A stretch of 38,996 nt of DNA from Regnicoccus frigidus (GTDB taxonomy: Bacteria > Cyanobacteriota > Cyanobacteriia > PCC-6307 > Cyanobiaceae): assembly GCA_025194985.1 (NCBI GenBank), contig JAOANE010000059.1, positions 1 through 38,996 of the forward strand, written 5' to 3'. Of this stretch, positions 31,078 to 38,996 are shown piece by piece; within the stretch, counting starts at the first letter, position 1; every line of letters starts with the position of its first letter. Below the pieces are notes generated by a model. That model was not told the DNA's origin and did no database searches. It saw nothing but the letters and a program-made list of their open reading frames with translations. The translations under genes and the position numbers were made by a program.

Positions 31078-31434
31078 TCAGGCCGAAGCAGTCGCCGTGT
31101 CAGTCGGAGTGTCAGTGGCCGCTTCGGCCTTGGACTCAGGATCGGGCTTGGCTTCAGCAGCCTCCAGTGGCGTGGGGCGGGCCCGCTTGATCGGCAGGTT
31201 GGCCACCAGGGCCGTCACCCGTTCCTCGGTTTCCAGGCTCACATCCACTTCCTCAAGGTCGATCTCCACATACCGCGAGACCACTTCGAGAATCTCGCGC
31301 CGCATCTGCTCAAGCAACTCGGGGTTGAGATCGCTGCGGTCGTGGGCAAGCACCAGCTGAAGCCGCTGGCGGGCGGTGGTGGCGCTGGCGGTCTGACGGC
31401 CCAGCAATCTGTCGATGAAATCGCGCAGGGTCAT
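31078..31434 (-). CDS. minE: Cell division topological specificity factor MinE
   Basis: A 118-residue MinE. The family part is residues 1-85 (MTLRDFIDRLLGRQTASATT at the start, then ARQRLQLVLAHDRS and LEQMRREILEVVSRYVEID). MinE stimulates MinD ATPase and drives MinCD oscillation to place the division site at mid-cell. The last 30 residues (86-118) are an Ala/Thr/Glu-rich tail not usual for the family. Six bases separate it from minD. Confidence 0.93.
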   Translation of the reverse strand: MTLRDFIDRLLGRQTASATTARQRLQLVLAHDRSDLNPELLEQMRREILEVVSRYVEIDLEEVDVSLETEERVTALVANLPIKRARPTPLEAAEAKPDPESKAEAATDTPTDTATASA

Positions 31435-31440
31435 CGTGGC

Positions 31441-32259
31441 TCAGAAGATCTTGGTTTGCATCAGCCGGCTGAGCCTGGCGCGAAAGCCCTGCGACTCCTT
31501 GCTGGGGTCGATGATCGGCACGTCCTCGCCCCGCAGCCGCCGGGCCACGTTCGTGTAAGCCAGGCCAGCGGGAGATCGGCTGCCGTTCAAGGTGAGCGGC
31601 TCACCCCGGTTGGTCGAGACGATCACCTGTTCGTCTTCGAGCACGAGACCGACCAGGGGCAGGGCCAGGATGTCGGTGACATCGCTGACCGCCAGCATCT
31701 CCTGATTGACCATCATTTTCGGTCGCACGCGGTTGAGAACCAGCTGGATCGGTTGGATGTCTCGGGTCTGGAGCAGGCCAATCACCCGGTCGGCGTCGCG
31801 CACCGCTGACACTTCCGGTGTGGTGACCACGAGGGCTTCCTTGGCCGCGGCCGCCGCGTTTTTGAAGCCATCTTCGATGCCGGCCGGGCAGTCGATCAAC
31901 ACGAACTCGAAGCGTTCCTCCAGCATCCCGACGATCTTTTTCATGTCGTCGGGGGTAAGCCACTCGAGCATGCGCGGATTGCCGGCTGGCAGCAGCGAGA
32001 GCTTGGGCTCCTGCTTGTGTTTGACCAGGGCCTGCTCCAGCCGGCAGCTCTCGGCCAGCACCTCCTGGGCGGTGTACACGATGCGGTTTTCCAGGCCCAG
32101 CAGCAAATCCAGGTTGCGCAGGCCGAAGTCGGCGTCCAGCACAGCGGTGCTGGCACCCTGCTTAGCCAGGGCGATGCCCAGATTGGCGGTCAGGGTGGTC
32201 TTGCCGACCCCACCTTTTCCAGAGCAGATCAGGATCGTGCGGCTCAAAGCGGTTGTCAC
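31441..32259 (-). CDS. minD: Septum site-determining ATPase MinD
   Basis: A 272-residue ParA/MinD ATPase. The deviant Walker A motif KGGVGKT is at residues 15-21, Walker B-like region VLIDCPAGIEDGF near residue 120, and a C-terminal amphipathic membrane-targeting helix (FRARLSRLMQTKIF). MinD recruits MinC to the membrane. ATG 32259, 19 bases after minC. Confidence 0.97.
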   Translation of the reverse strand: MTTALSRTILICSGKGGVGKTTLTANLGIALAKQGASTAVLDADFGLRNLDLLLGLENRIVYTAQEVLAESCRLEQALVKHKQEPKLSLLPAGNPRMLEWLTPDDMKKIVGMLEERFEFVLIDCPAGIEDGFKNAAAAAKEALVVTTPEVSAVRDADRVIGLLQTRDIQPIQLVLNRVRPKMMVNQEMLAVSDVTDILALPLVGLVLEDEQVIVSTNRGEPLTLNGSRSPAGLAYTNVARRLRGEDVPIIDPSKESQGFRARLSRLMQTKIF

Positions 32260-32278
32260 GGCGCTGCCAGGGGTGGGG

Positions 32279-33007
32279 TCAGGCTAAGCCCAGCGGCCAG
32301 GTCGCCTGGGCTGGATCGATGCGGATCACGCCATCGACCAGACGGGCCTCCTCGCTCAGGCCGGCGGGAGGGGGATCACTGGGGCCTCTGGCCACGGCGG
32401 CGGCGATCCGCAGTTGCAGCGGGCGCAGCTCCAGAGCAACGATCCGGGCGCTGCCATCGCCCAGGCAGCCGGCGTGGGCAATGCCCCGCAACCGGCCCCA
32501 GACCAGCACGTGTCCGGCGGCGCTTGCCCGCGCGCCCGGATTCACATCACCGAGCACCAGCAGCGATCCCTCCACCTGGAGGTGATCGCCGGAGCGCAGT
32601 GTGCCGCGATGGATGGTCAGCGGGTCAGGCGGGATTACTGGCTGTGGCGATGGTTCTGCCGGCGAAGACGAAGCTGTTGCTACTGGCGGCGTTGTGGGCG
32701 TGAGATCTGCTCCTGCGCTGGCGGTGACCCCCAGGGCCGCCGCCGCCACCAGGGTTTCAGTATTTCTGCATTCCACGCCGATCAGGGTCAGGCCTTGCCG
32801 CTGCAGCCGTTGCCGCAAGGCCTGCAGCTCGGGAAGGGTGAGCCGCCAGTGGTTGGCATGCAAGATCACGGCCCCGCCGGGGGGGGAGTGCTGCTCCAGG
32901 TCGTGGCGCAGCACGTCGTCTACAGCGCCCGACTGACGCGTCCACTCCGGCAGCAGCAGGTGATGGGACAGGCCCGGCCGTGCCGCCGCAAGAAAAAGCG
33001 CAGCCAT
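32279..33007 (-). CDS. minC: Septum site-determining protein MinC
   Basis: A 242-residue MinC. The C-terminal beta-helical domain is clear from about residue 130 (HRGTLRSGDHLQVEGSLLVL, GDVNPGARASAAGHVLVWGR), which binds MinD and inhibits FtsZ. The N-terminal domain is divergent, and a Pro/Ala/Thr-rich linker lies near residues 100-125. ATG 33007 starts 23 bases after the HD-domain gene. Confidence 0.9.
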   Translation of the reverse strand: MAALFLAAARPGLSHHLLLPEWTRQSGAVDDVLRHDLEQHSPPGGAVILHANHWRLTLPELQALRQRLQRQGLTLIGVECRNTETLVAAAALGVTASAGADLTPTTPPVATASSSPAEPSPQPVIPPDPLTIHRGTLRSGDHLQVEGSLLVLGDVNPGARASAAGHVLVWGRLRGIAHAGCLGDGSARIVALELRPLQLRIAAAVARGPSDPPPAGLSEEARLVDGVIRIDPAQATWPLGLA

Positions 33008-33030
33008 CGCCCCATCCGAAGGCGACCAAT

Positions 33031-34302
33031 TTAGGCAGGATGCCCGGATTCGCCGGCTCTCAGGTCTCGCTCTTCGCGCTTGAGGGCGACGCCAACTTCA
33101 GCCGGGTGGATCAACCAGGCCAGTTCGACGGGTTCAGTCAGGCTGGCCACCAGGTTGGAGCTGGTCTCCAGAGCCCGGAGTGATTCGCCATCCCACAGCC
33201 TCAGGCCACCTTTATAGGGGTGGTAGCCCTGGCTCTGGCGCTGGTGCAGGGCGCAGCAGAGGGCTGGATCCAGGCCGGCGGCCGTGCTCAGGCGCTGGGC
33301 CTTGGCAAGAAGCTGCAGTTGGCCGCCACGGTCCAGCCGTCCCACATCCATGGCCTTGAGCAGTTGGCGGTCGAGCAGGCGCCGGCTGAAGGTGCGCAGG
33401 GCTTCGGGTCCTTCCTGCCGCCAGCGCATCAGGTGATAGCCGGTGCGGATGTCGTCGTTGCCTAAAAAGGTGGGCAGGTCGATGGCCTCGGGATGCCAGA
33501 GCCAGCGGGCCATCACCGGGTCGGCGAAAACTAGTCCTGGCCCAAGGGCCCGGGCGGTGGCGATCGCCTGGTTCAACAGCCAGTTGCAGACCACGTTCAA
33601 GCGGTGGTTGTAGACGCTCCTGTACATCAGATTGCGCACCACCAGGTAATGCTCCACGGCCATCAGACCCTTGGGGTGGAGCGCCAGGCTGCCGTCGGGG
33701 GCCATGCAGAGCGCCGCCAGGATCCGCTCGAGATCCAGCTGGCCGTAGCAGGTCCCGGTGCTGTGGCTGTCCCGCAGCAAGTAGTCGAGCCGGTCGCAGT
33801 CGAGCTGACTGCTGACCAGGGCGGCCACGGCGGCGCAGTTGTGCCGGCCGCTTTCGAGCAGGTCGGCCACCGCTCTGGCCGTGCCGGGTTCAAAGGCCTC
33901 CAGCCGGTCCCGTAGGGCTGGGTCCTCGCGTACCAGCCGCGCTGACCATTGCTCATGGCGCAGCCCAAACATCTCCTCACCGGAGTGGCTGAGCGGAGCG
34001 TGGCCGAGATCATGCAGAAGGGCGGCGGCATAGAGCACTCCTTGGTGTCTGGCCAGATCGGGTTGTTGGCGGCTCAGCCCAGCCAGGGCTCGGCGCGCCA
34101 GATGCAGCACACCGAGGCTGTGGGTGAAGCGGCTGGATTCGGCGCCATGGAAGGTCAGGAAGGCTGGTCCGAGTTGGCGGATGCGCCGCAGCCGCTGAAA
34201 GGGCACCGTTTCGACCAGGTCCATCACCAGGGCTTCGGCCGGCAGGGAGCGATCCAGGCGAATGGCCCCGTGCAAGGGGTCGTGATACGTGCGGCTGGTC
34301 AT
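33031..34302 (-). CDS. HD-domain phosphohydrolase (dNTP triphosphohydrolase-like)
   Basis: A 423-residue HD-superfamily protein. The metal site includes RFTHSLGVLHLARRA (His61) and LLHDLGHAPLSHSGEE with His97-Asp98, and a later Asp in SQLDCDRLDYLLRDS. It fits the large HD family near dGTPases and YdhJ-like proteins; the substrate is not known. It overlaps the protease gene by four bases and precedes minC by 23, in a run conserved in picocyanobacteria. Confidence 0.85.
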   Translation of the reverse strand: MTSRTYHDPLHGAIRLDRSLPAEALVMDLVETVPFQRLRRIRQLGPAFLTFHGAESSRFTHSLGVLHLARRALAGLSRQQPDLARHQGVLYAAALLHDLGHAPLSHSGEEMFGLRHEQWSARLVREDPALRDRLEAFEPGTARAVADLLESGRHNCAAVAALVSSQLDCDRLDYLLRDSHSTGTCYGQLDLERILAALCMAPDGSLALHPKGLMAVEHYLVVRNLMYRSVYNHRLNVVCNWLLNQAIATARALGPGLVFADPVMARWLWHPEAIDLPTFLGNDDIRTGYHLMRWRQEGPEALRTFSRRLLDRQLLKAMDVGRLDRGGQLQLLAKAQRLSTAAGLDPALCCALHQRQSQGYHPYKGGLRLWDGESLRALETSSNLVASLTEPVELAWLIHPAEVGVALKREERDLRAGESGHPA

Positions 34303-35522
34303 GGCCTTGGATCCAGCAGGTCCACGAGCTGCTGCTGGGCCTCCTCCAGCCAGGTGTCATCAGTGCCGCCGGGGTTGAGTGGCTCCGGCTCGGCCAAAAG
34401 ACGATCGGGGGCGATGCCGAGGTTCTGGATGTCCCGGCCGCTCGGCGTCACGTAGCGCGCCACGGTAACGGCAAGCCCGCTGCCGTCACCCAGGCCGATC
34501 AAGGTCTGGATCAGACCTTTGCCGAAGGTACGGCTGCCCAGCAACAGGGAGCGGCCATCGTCTTGAAGGGCCCCAGCCAGGATCTCGCTGGCGCTGGCGG
34601 TTCCGCCATTCACCAGGGTGACCATCGGTCCGGCGAACCACAGGCCCGGGGAGGTGCGGATCTGTTCCCTGAGCCCCTGGCGATCCATGGTTTCCACCAC
34701 CGGCTCCCCGTCGAGCAAGCCATCGGCCACGGCCAGCCCCGACTCGACCAGCCCACCGGAATCGTTGCGTAGATCCAGGATCAGCCCTTCGATTCCAGCG
34801 GCGGACCAGCGCGTCAATGCTTCTTTGACCTGCCCTGGCACCGGTTCACTGAACTGGTTGATGCGTAGGTAGCCAAGGCGGTGGCCCTGCCACTCCAGTT
34901 CCCGACTGCGCACCGGTTGCAGGTCCAGCTCACGGCGCTCCAGCACCAAAGCCTGCTGGCTGCCCTCTGGAGTGAGCAGTAGAAGTTCCACTTTGGTTCC
35001 GGCGGCCCCGCGCAGCCGGCCGGCTGTGGCCTCGAGCCCCAGGGCAGCTGCTGACTGCCCTTCGACCTCAAGGATCTGGCTGCCCGTCACGATGCCCGCC
35101 AGCGCGGCCGGCGACCCTTCTATTGGTGTGATTGCCAGGATCCTCTCCCCGTCTGGGCTGAGGCCGAGCTGGAGGCCAATGCCGCTGAGGCTGCCTTCGG
35201 TGCTGGAGCGCAGCACCTGGTAATCGACCGGCCGCAACAGCCGGGTGTAGGGATCGCCAAGCGGCGCGAGCATGGAGGCGATGGCGTCGTAGGCGGCGGC
35301 ACTGGTCTCGATCGGTTGCTCCAGTGCTTTCTGCCGCAGTTGGCGCCAGCGAATCGCCTCGAAGCGATCGGGGTCCACGTAGCTCTGATTGACCAGCCTC
35401 CAGGCTTCCACCACCAGTTGCTGGGTGTCGCTCAGGGCGAGGGCTGGGCCCGCTGGAACCCAGATGGCCACGGCCATGAGCAGGGCCAGAGCCCGTGGCA
35501 ACCAACCTCGCCGCAGGATCAC
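34299..35522 (-). CDS. ctpA: C-terminal processing protease (CtpA family)
   Basis: About 407 residues from GTG 35522, which gives a clean signal peptide (VILRRGWLPRALALLMAVA, then VPAGPALAL). An ATG at 35573 would add 17 residues but start only three bases from the petB ATG. After the signal come a PDZ domain (GIGLQLGLSPDGERILAITP) and the S41 protease domain with catalytic Ser in GGTASASEI and Lys in FGKG. CtpA-type enzymes mature the D1 protein of photosystem II; the exact paralogue is not certain. Divergent from petB. Confidence 0.88.
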   Translation of the reverse strand: MILRRGWLPRALALLMAVAIWVPAGPALALSDTQQLVVEAWRLVNQSYVDPDRFEAIRWRQLRQKALEQPIETSAAAYDAIASMLAPLGDPYTRLLRPVDYQVLRSSTEGSLSGIGLQLGLSPDGERILAITPIEGSPAALAGIVTGSQILEVEGQSAAALGLEATAGRLRGAAGTKVELLLLTPEGSQQALVLERRELDLQPVRSRELEWQGHRLGYLRINQFSEPVPGQVKEALTRWSAAGIEGLILDLRNDSGGLVESGLAVADGLLDGEPVVETMDRQGLREQIRTSPGLWFAGPMVTLVNGGTASASEILAGALQDDGRSLLLGSRTFGKGLIQTLIGLGDGSGLAVTVARYVTPSGRDIQNLGIAPDRLLAEPEPLNPGGTDDTWLEEAQQQLVDLLDPRP

Positions 35523-35576
35523 GGGCGTCGCACGCGCATCGGTAGACTCTGCCAACCCACCGCCTCCATCCATTGC

Positions 35577-36251
35577 ATGGCGAATTCGTCTCCTGCCGGC
35601 CAATCTTCTCCGGTTTATGACTGGTTCGAGGAACGCCTGGAGCTCCAGGCGATCGCAGACGATATCTCGTCCAAGTATGTGCCGCCCCACGTCAATATCT
35701 TTTATTGTCTTGGCGGCATCACGTTGGTTTGTTTCCTGATCCAGTTCTCCACTGGATTTGCGATGACATTTTACTACAAGCCCACCGTCGCCGAGGCCTA
35801 CACCTCCGTTCAGTATTTGATGACGGACGTGAGTTTCGGTTGGTTGATCCGTTCGGTTCACCGTTGGAGCGCCAGCATGATGGTGCTGATGCTGATCCTG
35901 CACGTGTTTCGCGTGTATCTCACCGGCGGCTTCAAGCGTCCCCGTGAGCTCACCTGGATCACCGGTGTGGTTATGGCTGTGATCACGGTGGCTTTCGGAG
36001 TCACTGGTTATTCACTTCCTTGGGATCAGGTCGGTTACTGGGCCGTCAAGATCGTCTCGGGAGTTCCAGCTGCCGTTCCAGTGGTTGGCGATTTCATGGT
36101 GGAGTTGCTTCGCGGCGGTGAAAGTGTTGGTCAGTCCACCCTCACGCGCTTCTACAGCCTTCACACCTTTGTGATGCCCTGGCTCTTGGCCGTGTTCATG
36201 CTTCTGCACTTCCTGATGATCCGCAAGCAGGGTATTTCAGGTCCGTTGTGA
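35577..36251 (+). CDS. petB: Cytochrome b6
   Basis: A 224-residue cytochrome b6 with four transmembrane helices and the heme-ligating histidines (SVHRWSASMMVLMLILHVFR, and LHTFVMPWLLAVFMLLHF). Start MANSSPAGQSSPVYDWFEER; the family core begins at VYDWFEERLE, so the first 12 residues are a local extension. Part of the cytochrome b6f complex in the thylakoid. petD follows 74 bases downstream. Confidence 0.96.
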   Translation: MANSSPAGQSSPVYDWFEERLELQAIADDISSKYVPPHVNIFYCLGGITLVCFLIQFSTGFAMTFYYKPTVAEAYTSVQYLMTDVSFGWLIRSVHRWSASMMVLMLILHVFRVYLTGGFKRPRELTWITGVVMAVITVAFGVTGYSLPWDQVGYWAVKIVSGVPAAVPVVGDFMVELLRGGESVGQSTLTRFYSLHTFVMPWLLAVFMLLHFLMIRKQGISGPL

Positions 36252-36325
36252 TTCCATTCGCTTCTGGTCTGACCCATTAGCCTCTGCTTCAACCGTCGTC
36301 CCCTTCCACCGCCCTGGGTTCTGTC

Positions 36326-36808
36326 ATGCACATTCTCAAGAAGCCCGACCTCAGCGACCCCAGCCTGCGCGCCAAGCTCGCCAAGGGCATGGGGCACAAC
36401 TACTACGGGGAGCCAGCCTGGCCGAACGACCTCCTCTATATCTTCCCTGTCGTGATCCTCGGCACGATCGCCTGTGTGGTCGGTCTGGCCGTTCTGGATC
36501 CCGCCATGCTGGGTGATCAGGCCGATCCCTTTGCCACCCCGTTGGAGATTCTCCCCGAGTGGTACCTCTACCCGGTATTCCAGATCCTGCGGGTGGTTCC
36601 CAACAAGTTGCTTGGCATCGCCCTGCAAACAATGGTTCCTCTTGGCTTGATGTTGATCCCCTTCATTGAGAGCTTCAACAAGTTCCAGAATCCGTTCCGC
36701 CGCCCCGTGGCCATGGCCGCTTTCCTGTTTGGAACGGTCTTCACGATCTATCTCGGCATCGGTGCTGCCATGCCGATCGACAAATCGCTGACCCTGGGCC
36801 TGTTCTGA
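36326..36808 (+). CDS. petD: Cytochrome b6f subunit IV
   Basis: A 160-residue PetD, the usual length. It begins MHILKKPDLSDPSLRAKLAK, and contains PEWYLYPVFQILRVVPNK, the quinol-binding PEWY motif near residues 77-80. Three transmembrane helices. Co-transcribed with petB and followed by a strong terminator. Confidence 0.97.
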   Translation: MHILKKPDLSDPSLRAKLAKGMGHNYYGEPAWPNDLLYIFPVVILGTIACVVGLAVLDPAMLGDQADPFATPLEILPEWYLYPVFQILRVVPNKLLGIALQTMVPLGLMLIPFIESFNKFQNPFRRPVAMAAFLFGTVFTIYLGIGAAMPIDKSLTLGLF

Positions 36809-36852
36809 GACCGGGTGGCCTGATCAACTCGGACCAACCATTGGCCCTGATC

Positions 36853-36883
36853 AAAACTGCGGCGGTAGCCGCAGTTTTTTTTT
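36853..36883 (+). terminator. Bidirectional intrinsic terminator
   Basis: An 11-bp perfect stem (AAAACTGCGGC with GCCGCAGTTTT, four-base loop) followed by nine T on the plus strand and four T on the minus strand. It separates petD from the convergent invertase gene, and can serve both. Confidence 0.95.
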
Positions 36884-36918
36884 GTGTGTCACTCAAGCGC
36901 TCGTCTGCTCACCCAGCC

Positions 36919-38379
36919 TCAGCTGAGGTCAGGGGGAGCATCAATGTTGAGGGCCGTCACGTCCTGGGGCTTGACCCGCAGCAGGTGATGCAACAGCAGG
37001 AAGCCAACAATCGTCCAGGTCTGGTAGGTGCGCGACTGTTGGCCCACCCAGGTGCCGGTGGGGCCATCAAAGTACTCGGCCCATTGCTGCCTGGGCAATT
37101 GGTTCAGGTGTGACCAGTAACACTCTTCCAGCATGGCCTTGGTCTGCCCCATCAGCAGGACGTCGGCCTCGGGGTAGAGCTGTTCATGCAGAAGGATCGC
37201 GCTGCCGTAGAACCAGAGCAGACTGGGCCAGTGGCCCCCGTTGTGGTAACTCCACGGCCAGTTCTTGGGGTCGGAGCCGGTCTTGTTCGCCCAATCCGCA
37301 GCATCCATGGGGGGATGACAGATCCGCATCGGCATCTGGGCCATCAATTCAGAGCGGTTGTGACTGACCAACCGGAACAGGGCCCTCTGCTGGGGGGAGG
37401 TCAGCAGGCCGAACAGGCAGGCGAGTGAATTGCCCAGGCTGTAGAAGCGGAAATCGGGTCGTCCGGTGCGCATATTGCCGATCAGGTAGCCACCCCGGTT
37501 CTCCAGCCAGTCCTGCAGCCAATCCGGGATCACCTGGGGTTGAACGTTGAACTCGTTTTGGTGCTGCTGATCGCCGTACTGCTCGGTGGGCCTGCGCCGC
37601 AGTACCTGCATGGTCTTGCTGGTGACCCAGTAGTGCTTGAGCAGGAAGGAGCGCAGGTTGTGGATCCACTGGCGCGTCAGGCCCAGCCGTTGCTCAAGCA
37701 GCCGGCTTCTGTTGTTCTTCTGCCCCAGTTCCATCAGCTGGCAACAGCTCTTGAGGCAGCCGTAGAGCAGCACCTCCACTTCCAGCGGCGCTCCCCAGAC
37801 ATCCATCGGCCGATCAATCATGAAGGCGCAGTCGGGCACGAAGAGCACAGGTGTGCCTTCAAAGCTTGGATGCAGCACCAGATCAAGCAGCAGCTGAACA
37901 CCTCGCTGCACCTTCTGGCTGGCCGCGAAGTCCCAGTCCTTGCTGCGTCGCACGTAGAGCCAGCAGAGGATGGGCCACCAGAGACTGGCATCCACAGAGG
38001 TGATCCTGCCGATCGACCGCTGGCCGTAGTCAGCAATCAGGCTGCCGTCCTGTTCGGTGAAACTGGTGGGGAACACCCCACGGGTCTGGTAGGTGCTGCT
38101 CTGCAGATCCAGGCAGACGCTGAGAAAGTGACGAACGATGTCAAAGCGTCTTTGCAGGATCAGATACACCATCACCGGAACGTTGTCCCGCAGGAAAACT
38201 TCGCCGTAGTTGAGGGCGATGCTGCTGCGTGGATGCTCCAGTGCCGCCACCGATCCCACCAACTGGCCTTGCACCGTCACAAGGGTGCGTTCGAACTGTT
38301 GGCGGGCCTTGTTGACGACGGCCTCTTCCTTGGAGCTTGGCCTGACCCGGAGGCGTTCCTGGCTGAAGTTGATCGGCAA
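36919..38379 (-). CDS. Neutral/alkaline invertase (GH100)
   Basis: A 486-residue glycoside hydrolase of family 100, which hydrolyses sucrose to glucose and fructose in the cytosol. Conserved blocks are LRDNVPVMVYLILQ near residue 64, ITSVDASLWWPILCWLY with Asp130, WPWSYHNGGHWPSLLWF and WAEYFDGPTGTWVGQQSR near the end. Asp130 and the Glu of WAEYFDG are the likely catalytic pair by family comparison. Length fits cyanobacterial InvA (about 480). ATG 38379. Confidence 0.92.
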   Translation of the reverse strand: MPINFSQERLRVRPSSKEEAVVNKARQQFERTLVTVQGQLVGSVAALEHPRSSIALNYGEVFLRDNVPVMVYLILQRRFDIVRHFLSVCLDLQSSTYQTRGVFPTSFTEQDGSLIADYGQRSIGRITSVDASLWWPILCWLYVRRSKDWDFAASQKVQRGVQLLLDLVLHPSFEGTPVLFVPDCAFMIDRPMDVWGAPLEVEVLLYGCLKSCCQLMELGQKNNRSRLLEQRLGLTRQWIHNLRSFLLKHYWVTSKTMQVLRRRPTEQYGDQQHQNEFNVQPQVIPDWLQDWLENRGGYLIGNMRTGRPDFRFYSLGNSLACLFGLLTSPQQRALFRLVSHNRSELMAQMPMRICHPPMDAADWANKTGSDPKNWPWSYHNGGHWPSLLWFYGSAILLHEQLYPEADVLLMGQTKAMLEECYWSHLNQLPRQQWAEYFDGPTGTWVGQQSRTYQTWTIVGFLLLHHLLRVKPQDVTALNIDAPPDLS

Positions 38380-38402
38380 CCTGAGCTCCCCTGACGCCTG
38401 GT

Positions 38403-38996
38403 TTGAAACGCCTCAATCCTAGGAAGGGCAGGCCTGGTGACCACCAATGGAGTGGCAGAGAAAAGGCTTGGCAGAACCTGTGCTACATTTTTGGACTGCG
38501 CAGGAGCCGCGAGGCGAGTGCTGCAGAACCGAACAGAGGAGAAGGCGCAAGCCAACGATGCTGTAGGTTTCAAAAGCGGTTGAGAGACCGCCGAGTCGTG
38601 AGCCTGAGAGGGCGGAGCGACGCACCTGGACAAAAGAAAAGTTTAGGAACCGACGCTTTTGCTGCGTTGAGGCCCTGAGTTTGTGAGCGTGAATGAGCGG
38701 AAGCGAAAGCGACGCGCGTTGGCGGTTAGCAGATTTGGGTTTTTAACGAACGAGCAGCAAAGGTGTGAGGTCCCGTCAAAAAGAAACAAGCAGCTTGTTT
38801 GTTGGGATGTTGCCGGTAGCGCTTTCACGGGCGCTGCGGGCGATGAAAAGTTCCAGCAGGTAAGACTGCGACCGGATCTGAGTGATTTGGAAAGTCATTG
38901 ATGCGCTGGTTGTTGCTGCAAGGTGATGACGAAGTGGTTGATGCACTCTCGAACCCTTCTTGCGAGAAGGAGGCCCTGGGTAAAGCGATTATCGTA
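38403..38996. other. Gene-poor 600-bp terminal region, possible rRNA operon leader
   Basis: No convincing protein gene. Open frames here are Arg/Lys-rich and look like non-coding sequence. The strand is purine-rich (for example GAGCGGAAGCGAAAGCGACG near 38695) and contains a small perfect hairpin CTTCT-TGCG-AGAAG near the right edge. In related picocyanobacteria an rRNA operon lies near petB-petD and the invertase gene, so this may be its promoter and leader. No 16S sequence is inside the window, so this is inference. Confidence 0.35.

Noticed and set aside
30298..31809. A 503-codon open frame on the plus strand across mrpC, tRNA-Thr, the LuxR gene, minE and minD
   Set aside because: It crosses a tRNA and several well supported genes on the other strand.
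38901..38996. Start of a protein gene running off the right edge
   Set aside because: Open for 32 codons only, no ribosome binding site and no recognisable sequence; may be chance in a leader region.
1..38996. CRISPR arrays, insertion sequences, integrases or prophage genes
   Set aside because: No spaced repeat array, transposase or integrase frame was seen; tandem repeats found are short and simple.

Overview
The window looks like one contig from a phycoerythrin-containing picocyanobacterium of the marine/estuarine Synechococcus-Cyanobium group (cluster 5). The support is direct: phycoerythrin I genes with their bilin synthases and lyases, photosystem II genes (psbB, psbT, psbM), cytochrome b6f genes (petB, petD), a cyanobacterial minCDE set and a cyanobacterial neutral invertase. 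No class II phycoerythrin (mpeBA) is seen, so a phycoerythrin-I pigment type is the simplest reading, although the left edge is cut.

Positions 1-12,700 are a phycobilisome rod island. It holds the start of a second cpeB at the left edge, the chromophore lyase genes cpeY, cpeZ, a cpeF/mpeV-like gene, cpeS and cpeT, an AplA-like phycobiliprotein, cpeBA, a pentapeptide-repeat protein, pebA-pebB for phycoerythrobilin synthesis, and a CpcL-type rod linker with a C-terminal membrane segment. Six or seven small genes I cannot name lie between them. The parts work together: PebA and PebB make phycoerythrobilin, CpeS/T/Y/Z/F place it on the cysteines of CpeA and CpeB, and CpcL can tether rods to the membrane. 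The island ends at tRNA-Phe(GAA), after which the sequence becomes compact core genome with visibly higher GC.

Positions 12,855-26,514 are housekeeping genes. A minus-strand run holds nrdR, rpsA, a HAD phosphatase, metK, an FGGY kinase, a 39-residue membrane protein, a DUF2470 protein and comF, and comF runs into the tRNA. The photosystem II block is psbB-psbT, divergent from a ferredoxin gene and psbM. A universal stress protein, a thioesterase, dprA, prmC, tsaC and a 52-residue membrane protein follow.

Positions 26,540-30,636 are an Mrp/Mnh-type cation/proton antiporter operon (C-D-E-F-G, an MbhD-like subunit, B) in which most genes overlap by 4 bases and no full-length MrpA is present. 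Then come tRNA-Thr(TGT), a LuxR-type small regulator, and minE, minD, minC, an HD phosphohydrolase and a C-terminal processing protease in one minus-strand run. petB-petD diverges from the protease gene, a strong bidirectional terminator follows, and a GH100 invertase reads back toward it. The last 600 bases hold no convincing gene and may be the leader of an rRNA operon beyond the edge. Both window ends fall where short-read assemblies often break (a duplicated gene and a possible rRNA leader).
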